Origin: an uncultured Rikenellaceae bacterium
GTDB lineage: Bacteria > Bacteroidota > Bacteroidia > Bacteroidales > UBA932
Reading direction: 5' to 3'
Length of the DNA stretch: 10,638 nt
Assembly: GCA_937906485.1 (NCBI GenBank)
Contig: CALCYB010000156.1
Span: 1 to 10,638 of the forward strand
Shown: in pieces, positions 1-5,292 of the stretch
Numbering within the stretch: the stretch's first letter is position 1
Layout: each line of letters starts with the position of its first letter
The notes under the pieces: model-generated
The model's input: only the letters and a program-made list of their open reading frames with translations
Databases searched by the model: none
What the model was told of the DNA's origin: nothing
Made by a program: the position numbers and the translations under genes

Positions 1-10
1 GGCTTTTGGC

Positions 11-616
11 TCACAGCAGAATTCCCATAAAGCACTGGGCAGCCATATACAAGCTGACAGCGCTGAAAAATGCCGAGGCCTTCGCAGCAGGGCCGGTGGA
101 AAGCCGCTCCTGAATGGCGGTAAACAGCCAGGTGGTAACGGTAAACACCAGACAGCCCACAGCGGCCAGCTTCAGCGCTTCCATGCCGGAAACAAAGCAG
201 GCGGCAAAAGGAAGCAATCCGAAAGTAATCGCAGACAAAACAGGAATGCAGATATAGCAGCGTCTTGCCCCCGGGGCCAGGTAATGATCCAGCAGCAGGG
301 CAAAAGCGACCGTCAGGATCAGCGTCAATGCGGCCATAGCCGGCAGGTATTTTTTTGGAAGATGAGTGATTCCCAATTGATTTTGGGAGTCACTTTTTTT
401 GTCAGTCGGCCGGAACCAGACCCATAAACCGTAAAAAGCGGCCAGCAGGTAATAGATGTTGATGCCGACATCGGCATAAAGTCCGGCCTGATAATAGACA
501 ACAACATAAATGGCGGGCATGACAATTCCCGCTATCCAGAGCCAGATGCTGGCTTTGTACTCCAGGTACAGGTAGACGAGGCCTACCGCGGTTCCGATGA
601 TTTCCAACCAGTTCAT
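11..616 (-). CDS. pnuC: PnuC-family vitamin (nicotinamide riboside or related) transporter, atypical C-terminal half
   Basis: Integral inner-membrane protein of 201 residues, in the usual size range for PnuC transporters, which take up nicotinamide riboside by facilitated diffusion; paralogues carry thiamine (PnuT) or riboflavin (PnuX). The N-terminal half is clearly PnuC-like: a first helix followed by YLEYKASIWLWIAGIVMPAI, then YYQAGLYADVGINIYYLL and a W-x-W end. About seven hydrophobic segments can be counted. Residues from about 113 on (CYICIPVLSAITFGLL to the end) remain hydrophobic but lack the pattern I expect there, namely a D-x-F-T-T-A-L-S-I-V helix and the W-rich helix that follows. 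Other frames do not restore it. The ATG at 616 lies only 4 nt after a TAACTTTG promoter box; the next Met would lose the first helix. The short leader leaves no room for a thiamine or NAD riboswitch. Family call is good; the substrate is not decided. Confidence 0.75.
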   Translation of the reverse strand: MNWLEIIGTAVGLVYLYLEYKASIWLWIAGIVMPAIYVVVYYQAGLYADVGINIYYLLAAFYGLWVWFRPTDKKSDSQNQLGITHLPKKYLPAMAALTLILTVAFALLLDHYLAPGARRCYICIPVLSAITFGLLPFAACFVSGMEALKLAAVGCLVFTVTTWLFTAIQERLSTGPAAKASAFFSAVSLYMAAQCFMGILL

Positions 617-620
617 GCGC

Positions 621-628
621 CAAAGTTA
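621..628 (-). promoter_or_regulatory. Bacteroidetes -7 box (TAACTTTG) for the PnuC-family gene
   Basis: Read on the minus strand, TAACTTTG matches the Bacteroides -7 consensus TAnnTTTG. It is followed by GCGC and then the ATG at 616. No TTTG (-33 box) lies at the expected distance upstream, so the match is half a promoter. The expected transcription start would fall at or within a base or two of the start codon. Confidence 0.5.
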
Positions 629-636
629 GGACATTT

Positions 637-667
637 TTTGCAGATCGGGATTCTCTTTGTAACTTTG
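637..667 (+). promoter_or_regulatory. Bacteroidetes sigma-A-type promoter for the AsmA-like gene
   Basis: TTTG at 637-640, a 19-nt spacer, and TAACTTTG at 660-667 match the Bacteroides -33/-7 consensus (TTTG, about 19 nt, TAnnTTTG). Six nucleotides (GAAATT) separate the -7 box from the ATG at 674, so the mRNA leader would be only a few bases long. The promoter covers the alternative TTG start at 638, which rules that start out. Confidence 0.75.
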
Positions 668-673
668 GAAATT

Positions 674-3600
674 ATGACAGCGAACAGGAAATTGAAAAAA
701 TGCTTGAAAGTCCTGATTTGGACGATATTGGGAATAGTGGGTCTGTTGGTGGTTTCCGCCGGCATCCTGATGTATGTTGTGGTTACCCCGGAAAAGGTGA
801 CCCCGATTGTTCAACGTCTGGTTAACGAGAACCTGGAGGCGGAGCTATCGTTGGAGGAAGTGGATGTCACGTTCTTTTCCACCTTCCCGCGTTTGGGGGT
901 CCGTCTGCAGGAAGGTCAGTTGCAGGTCCACGATACGACGCTCCTGGCCTTTGACCGATGCCAGGTGGAATTCAAGCCGTTGGCTTTGTTGTTCAAGAAA
1001 CATCTGCTTATTCAGGAGATTGCTTTGGACAGTGCTCGGGTCTTTGCCCGAAGGAATGCGGCGGGACAAGCCAATTGGGAGATGATCCGTTCTGATTCGT
1101 TGTCAGGACAGCCGTCGGAGCCGCAGCCGAAGTCGCCTGAACTGTCTATCCCGGGAATCAGAGCCATCTTCCTTAAAGAACTGGTCCTCAATGGGGCACG
1201 TCTCACTTACCTGGACCGGACCACGGGAACCTCCTTGCGGTTGCGGGATCTGGATACCCGATTACGCATCGGTATGATGGAGCGGGGAGCCCTGATGGGA
1301 TTGGATCTTTCTTGTGCCAGTGTCTCTTTCCGACAGGGTGGTCAGCGTTGGGCCAGGCGCGTTTCGGTGGACTTCCATACAAAGATGGGGTGGCGGAACG
1401 AGACCCGGACGCTTCGTTTGACGGATGCCAGTCTGGGTGTGAATGATCTGGTGTTGTCGCTTAGCGGAGACTTGAGGCCCCTGGACAGGAAACAGGTTGA
1501 GGTGAATCTGCAGGTGGGAGCCAAAGCCCCTTCCATAGAAAAGATGTTGGCCCTGGTGCCCAAGCACATCATGTCCCAGGAAGGTCTGAAAGCGGACGGA
1601 AAGATGCAGATCGGAGGTACCGTCCAAGGGATTTATGGCCCGGACCAATGGCCGGTTATCACCTTCGGCTTGACGGTGGAGGAGGCTTCTGCCAAATACG
1701 ATCAGTTGCCGTATGCCATTGATTATCTGGCGGCTGATTTTGATGTGTACCTTGACCGGGCGCGGAATGATACCTCATTTGTGGATTTGAAGATTTTCCA
1801 ACTGCGGGGAATGAATACGGATATCCTGTTGAACGCGAAGTTGACGGATGTGTTTGCCGATCCGTTGTTGAGTGTCAATACCCAGGCACAAGTGGATCTG
1901 AATGCCATCCGGCAGACCTTCCCCTGGACTTCCGCTATCGAACTGGGCGGCCAGGTGGATACGGATCTTCGCGTCAGGACCCGGCTTTCGACCTTGCGCA
2001 ACAGCGATTACGGAAAGATATTTGCCTTAGGAAAGCTCGATACCCGGGACCTGGTGATTCGCGATACGACTTCCGGTTTTGAAGTCAACAGCGAAGCGAA
2101 CCTGCGCTTTATCGGTGGCAAGTCTTTGGGTGCCAAAGCACAGGTCAACCATATCCGGCTGGCTACTTCTAGTCTGATGGCCAATGCAGACAGTCTTTTC
2201 CTGCATGTGAAGTCAGAACGTCCGACCGATACGACACAGTTGTTCCAAGTACAGGCGGACGCCCGACTCAAACGGATGATGCTTGGAAAAGGTGACTCCC
2301 TGCGTGTGTTCTGTCGGCAGGGGACTGCCAATGCCCGTCTGGAGCCCCGGGCAGACCGGCCGAATCGGCAACAGTTGCATTTTGATATGGTCGCCGATAC
2401 GGTTTCTGGTAAAATCGGGGATATTCGGGCCTTTTTGCGACATGGAGAAATCAACCTGGATGCCAGTCAGATCAATGATACGGTCTGGAATCCGTCGGCC
2501 ATGCTCAATTTCTCGGAAATGAATGTGCGTGTCCCCCAATTGAAATTGCCGCTTCGCTTTAAAAAGACCGAAGTCGCGTTCAAGAACCGGCAGTTGAAAC
2601 TGGATCAGGCCCACGTGCGTCTGGGCAGATCGGATGTCACGTTGAGCGGTTACCTGGACAGGCCTTATATGTCGTTGGTCAACGGCGAAAAGATCCGGGG
2701 TAAGCTGCAGGTAGATTCAAGGGCGATTTACGTCGGACAACTCCTGGGTGCATTCCAGCAGGTTGAGGCGGCTGCGGAAGGACAGCAGCAAGGCCAGCAA
2801 GAAGGGCAACAGGACGGACAGGTAAACTGGGAACAACTCGAGCAGGAAGAAAACCGTCAGCGGGAACAGCTGACTTTGGCAGAAGCGGCTGCGGAAGCTG
2901 CCATGCAAGCCGATACCCTGCCGCCTCCGATGCGTCTGATAAAGATTCCCGATAACCTGGATATTGATTTACAGACCCATCTTGAGCGGGTACAGTACGG
3001 CGCTTTGAAGTTGGGCAATGTGCAAGGAAAGGTGGAAATCAAGAACAGTTATGTGTACCTGGAGAACCTGGCTTTTGAGGCGACGAAAGGTGGTAGTGTG
3101 AAGGCATCGATGATTTACCAGGCTGCCACATCAGCGCATGGCTATACCGGATTTGAGTTGGGATTGAACAATGTGGATATGGGAGAAGTGATCAAGACGC
3201 TTCCGGCATTGGATTCTCTTGTGCCGATGTTGTCTTCTCTGGAGGGCAAGGTGCATCTGGACTTTGCAGCAGAAGGGGTGCTGGATTCGCTGATGAACAT
3301 CCAGATACCTTCCCTGCGGGCAGCCATGAATCTTCGAGGCCAGGACCTGGTGCTGTTGGAAGGAGATACCTTTGCTGATATTGCCGATCTGCTGATGTTC
3401 AAGAACAAGGAAAAGAACCTGATCGAGGAAATTTCAGTGAACATGATTGCAGAAGACGGTTCCGTGACGGTCTATCCGTTTGTGCTGCAGATTGACCGCT
3501 ACAAGGCGGCAGCTGGTGGGAAGCAGAACCTGGACATGAGTTTTGATTACCACATCTCCATCCTGGAATCTCCTTTGCCTTTCAAAGCTGGTGTGAATGT

Positions 3601-3901
3601 GCGGGGCACACCGGATGATATTGATTTCGGCGTGGCCAGGGCCAAATACAAGAATGAGGTATCAGCCGAGAAAATCCGTCGTACGGATACCTTGCGGATG
3701 AATTATGCCGAGGACATCACCAAGCGGTTCAAACGGGTGAGCGAACGTAAGAAGTGGAATCAGCGGATGAATCAGCGCATTCCTGGAACGAAGAACTTTA
3801 AGAAACAGCAGTCCAAATCGCCCCAGCCGATTGAGAAACGAACCATTGCTACACAGTCGAACGATGAAAAAGAAATGTCCAAAGTGCAACGCGGAATTTG
3901 A
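674..3901 (+). CDS. AsmA-family membrane-anchored envelope protein
   Basis: Large protein of 1075 residues with one N-terminal transmembrane helix (about residues 13-37, after a KLKKCLK basic stretch). The rest is predicted to lie in the periplasm. The segment after the helix (TPIVQRLVNENLEAELSLEE, then FFSTFPRLGVRLQEG) is typical of the AsmA N-terminal domain. The long middle is beta-rich, with alternating hydrophobic residues. The C-terminal part (GVNVRGTPDDIDFGVARAKY) resembles the AsmA-like C-terminal region. AsmA/TamB proteins are thought to form lipid-conducting beta-grooves between the inner and outer membranes; the exact role in Bacteroidetes is unproven. A Q/E/A-rich linker at about residues 698-742 divides the protein. 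The last 60 residues or so are strongly basic (KRFKRVSERKKW and on). The ATG at 674 is chosen because a promoter overlaps the upstream TTG and the next Met lies inside the helix. The last 38 nt overlap the CWC-type gene. Confidence 0.85.
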   Translation: MTANRKLKKCLKVLIWTILGIVGLLVVSAGILMYVVVTPEKVTPIVQRLVNENLEAELSLEEVDVTFFSTFPRLGVRLQEGQLQVHDTTLLAFDRCQVEFKPLALLFKKHLLIQEIALDSARVFARRNAAGQANWEMIRSDSLSGQPSEPQPKSPELSIPGIRAIFLKELVLNGARLTYLDRTTGTSLRLRDLDTRLRIGMMERGALMGLDLSCASVSFRQGGQRWARRVSVDFHTKMGWRNETRTLRLTDASLGVNDLVLSLSGDLRPLDRKQVEVNLQVGAKAPSIEKMLALVPKHIMSQEGLKADGKMQIGGTVQGIYGPDQWPVITFGLTVEEASAKYDQLPYAIDYLAADFDVYLDRARNDTSFVDLKIFQLRGMNTDILLNAKLTDVFADPLLSVNTQAQVDLNAIRQTFPWTSAIELGGQVDTDLRVRTRLSTLRNSDYGKIFALGKLDTRDLVIRDTTSGFEVNSEANLRFIGGKSLGAKAQVNHIRLATSSLMANADSLFLHVKSERPTDTTQLFQVQADARLKRMMLGKGDSLRVFCRQGTANARLEPRADRPNRQQLHFDMVADTVSGKIGDIRAFLRHGEINLDASQINDTVWNPSAMLNFSEMNVRVPQLKLPLRFKKTEVAFKNRQLKLDQAHVRLGRSDVTLSGYLDRPYMSLVNGEKIRGKLQVDSRAIYVGQLLGAFQQVEAAAEGQQQGQQEGQQDGQVNWEQLEQEENRQREQLTLAEAAAEAAMQADTLPPPMRLIKIPDNLDIDLQTHLERVQYGALKLGNVQGKVEIKNSYVYLENLAFEATKGGSVKASMIYQAATSAHGYTGFELGLNNVDMGEVIKTLPALDSLVPMLSSLEGKVHLDFAAEGVLDSLMNIQIPSLRAAMNLRGQDLVLLEGDTFADIADLLMFKNKEKNLIEEISVNMIAEDGSVTVYPFVLQIDRYKAAAGGKQNLDMSFDYHISILESPLPFKAGVNVRGTPDDIDFGVARAKYKNEVSAEKIRRTDTLRMNYAEDITKRFKRVSERKKWNQRMNQRIPGTKNFKKQQSKSPQPIEKRTIATQSNDEKEMSKVQRGI
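2765..2897 (+). repeat. Low-complexity linker bounded by 16-nt direct repeats, in the AsmA-like gene
   Basis: GAGGCGGCTGCGGAAG (2765-2780) recurs as GAAGCGGCTGCGGAAG (2882-2897), with one mismatch. The copies are 117 nt (39 codons) apart and in the same reading frame; each encodes EAAAE. Between them lies a Q/G/E-rich stretch (GQQQGQQEGQQDGQ) and then charged residues. Recombination or slippage between the copies would remove or duplicate exactly 39 codons without a frameshift. Confidence 0.75.
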
Positions 3902-4064
3902 GTGCCTGCACGACGAAAACATGGCTGCCTGTCATTGCGCCCGTGTCGCTTTGACTGCGGCGCATCGGGCCTACCTTACATCCCGGTACTCGGGTTGTCT
4001 GTGTCACCAATGCCTGCTGGAACTAGCAGCTCTTGTGCCTGATCGACAATCCAGCGGGGATTGA
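3864..4064 (+). CDS. Small cysteine-rich protein, CWC family (probable zinc-binding)
   Basis: Protein of 66 residues with eight cysteines at 5, 8, 14, 23, 25, 45, 47 and 50: a C-x2-C near the start, a CHC in the middle where the family name has CWC, and a closing C-x-C-x2-C. This layout fits the Cys-rich CWC family of short Bacteroidetes and proteobacterial proteins. The cysteines suggest metal binding; function is unknown. The ATG at 3864 is followed by an AAA-rich start (MKKKCPKC), and an upstream in-frame start would only add a tail without cysteines. It overlaps the AsmA-like gene by 38 nt in the +1 frame, so it is probably co-transcribed and translationally coupled. Its last 89 nt overlap the HAD phosphatase gene on the other strand. 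Only 74 nt are not shared. The residues after Cys50 (LLELAALVPDRQSSGD) look like an unconserved tail. Confidence 0.75.
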   Translation: MKKKCPKCNAEFECLHDENMAACHCARVALTAAHRAYLTSRYSGCLCHQCLLELAALVPDRQSSGD

Positions 4065-4659
4065 ACTTTTCCAACTCAGGACGAGGACGACAGCCCCAAG
4101 TGACACCGGCCGCTTCCACACCTGCGTTGATGGCCGTCTGCATATCCACTCCAGAGTCTCCTACATAGAGGATGTCTGAGGTTTCGACACCGGCTGACCG
4201 GCGGATTTCTTCCACTATGTGCGGGTCCGGTTTGGTCGGAATACCTTCGCGTTGCCCCAGAACGGCGCAGAAACGGATGGTCGGGAAGAAATGGGGAATC
4301 AGGCTTTCGGTGGCCTGTTGGTATTTGTTGGAGGCAACCGCCAGCAGGATGCCTTTGGCCTGGAGAACTTCCAGCAGTTCAACCATTCCTGGAAAAGGAT
4401 GGGTCTTTTCGGTGCCGTGCGCGTTGTAGTAGGGGATGAATGCCGAGCGGATGCGCAGTACATCTTCCTGGGTTTTGTGCCCTTGGGGAAGGGCTCTTTC
4501 AAAGAGTTTGTTGATGCCGTTGCCGACAAAACTCTTGATCTCTGCAACGCTTCGGGTGGGGTAGCCGTAGGTTTGCAGGGCATGATTGGTTGCTGCGGCA
4601 ATGTCTCCGGTAGTGTTCAGCAAAGTGCCGTCCAGGTCAAAAATAATCAGCTTTTTCAT
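3976..4659 (-). CDS. gph: HAD-superfamily hydrolase, phosphoglycolate phosphatase-like
   Basis: Cytoplasmic phosphatase of 227 residues. All HAD motifs are present: motif I FDLDGTLLNT (nucleophile Asp8, acid/base Asp10), motif II VASNK (Ser110), motif III Lys143 in PTKPDP, and motif IV GDSGVD (Asp168, Asp172). A helical cap at about residues 15-85 (VGNGINKLFERAL) matches the Gph/PGMB-like subgroup, which dephosphorylates 2-phosphoglycolate or similar small phosphate esters. The substrate cannot be read from sequence. The start ATG overlaps the stop of the upstream YciO-type gene in ATGA, so translation is probably coupled. The C-terminus runs about 15 residues past the expected end (after QELL), into the CWC-type gene on the other strand. 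I see no terminator in the overlap. Confidence 0.88.
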   Translation of the reverse strand: MKKLIIFDLDGTLLNTTGDIAAATNHALQTYGYPTRSVAEIKSFVGNGINKLFERALPQGHKTQEDVLRIRSAFIPYYNAHGTEKTHPFPGMVELLEVLQAKGILLAVASNKYQQATESLIPHFFPTIRFCAVLGQREGIPTKPDPHIVEEIRRSAGVETSDILYVGDSGVDMQTAINAGVEAAGVTWGCRPRPELEKFNPRWIVDQAQELLVPAGIGDTDNPSTGM

Positions 4660-5270
4660 AGGTTCAATTCTCCTTTCCCTTCACGGATGATTTCAAAGGG
4701 GGCCTCCAGGCAGTTGATGACGGTTGAAGGTTCCAGGCCGCCCATCCCTCCATCAATCACCAGTTCGATGCAGTGGGCAAACGTTTCGTGGATGAGTTCC
4801 GGATCGGTCCGGTATTCTTGTGGAAGGTCATCCGATTCGTCGGTCAGGGACATCGAGAGGATGGGATTGCCCAATTCCCTGACGAGTGTGCGGGCGATGT
4901 TGTTGTCCGGAACCCGGATACCCACTTCCTTGCGGTGTTTGTAGATTTTGGGCAGCCGGCTGCTGGTAGGCAGCAAGAAGGTGAAAGGACCGGGCAGGTT
5001 GGCCTTCATCAGTTTGAAGGCATCATTGCTTACCCGGGCATATTCGCTCAGGTTGGAGAGGTCCGAGCAGATGACTGACAAGTTGCTTTTTTGCGGATCC
5101 ACACCTTTGAGTTTGCAGATCTGCTCAACCGCACGGCTGTTCAAGGCATCGCAGCCAATGGCATACAACGTGTCGGTCGGGTAGATGATCAGTCCTCCTT
5201 CTTGTAAAACACTGACCGCCCGTGCGATTTCACGGGGATTCGGATTGTCGGGGTGGATTTTCAGTAACAT
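4656..5270 (-). CDS. Sua5/YciO/YrdC-family protein, YciO type
   Basis: Protein of 204 residues with the YrdC-like fold: YPTDTLYAIGCD (30-41) forms the nucleotide-pocket strand, LPGPFTFLL (92-100) the P-G-x-[YF]-T motif, GIRVPDN (117-123) and EPSTVI (180-185) the later motifs. True TsaC/Sua5 enzymes make threonylcarbamoyl-AMP for the t6A37 tRNA modification. This one opens with IHPDNP, like E. coli YciO, and has almost the same length as YciO. The Lys-x-Arg of TsaC appears as KLK (53-55), and the S-A-N loop is replaced by LSMSLTDE. A full t6A synthase role is therefore uncertain, although automatic annotation will probably call it threonylcarbamoyl-AMP synthase. It sits 22 nt after murF-alr and overlaps the HAD gene by 4 nt, so it is the middle gene of a probable operon. 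The start ATG gives the expected N-terminus. Confidence 0.85.
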   Translation of the reverse strand: MLLKIHPDNPNPREIARAVSVLQEGGLIIYPTDTLYAIGCDALNSRAVEQICKLKGVDPQKSNLSVICSDLSNLSEYARVSNDAFKLMKANLPGPFTFLLPTSSRLPKIYKHRKEVGIRVPDNNIARTLVRELGNPILSMSLTDESDDLPQEYRTDPELIHETFAHCIELVIDGGMGGLEPSTVINCLEAPFEIIREGKGELNL

Positions 5271-5292
5271 GGTTCAGTCGTTAAGCTTGGTT

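Larger units (their letters stand above)
620..668. repeat. 9-bp perfect inverted repeat framing a divergent promoter region
   Basis: CCAAAGTTA at 620-628 and TAACTTTGG at 660-668 are exact reverse complements, 31 bp apart. Each arm contains a TAnnTTTG box pointing outwards towards its own start codon, so the simplest reading is two divergent promoters sharing one short region. An operator role for a dimeric regulator cannot be excluded from sequence. Confidence 0.7.

Noticed and set aside
264..280. Frameshift at a C/G run in the PnuC-family gene
   Set aside because: Translations of both alternative frames show no PnuC C-terminal motifs, and one meets a stop within about 45 codons.
638..673. 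Earlier TTG start for the AsmA-like protein
   Set aside because: It lies inside the promoter (TTTG at 637-640, -7 box at 660-667), and the ATG at 674 already gives a normal basic N-terminus and membrane helix.
617..673. Riboswitch (thiamine or NAD type) upstream of the PnuC-family gene
   Set aside because: Only 57 bp separate the two genes and a -7 box ends 4 nt before the ATG, so no aptamer fits.
4060..4090. Possible terminator after the CWC-type gene
   Set aside because: Only a short imperfect palindrome around AACTTTTCCAACT is present, without a GC-rich stem or T-run.
4219..4944. Plus-strand open frame of 241 codons
   Set aside because: It is antisense to the well-supported HAD and YciO-type genes, and its translation shows no recognisable motif.
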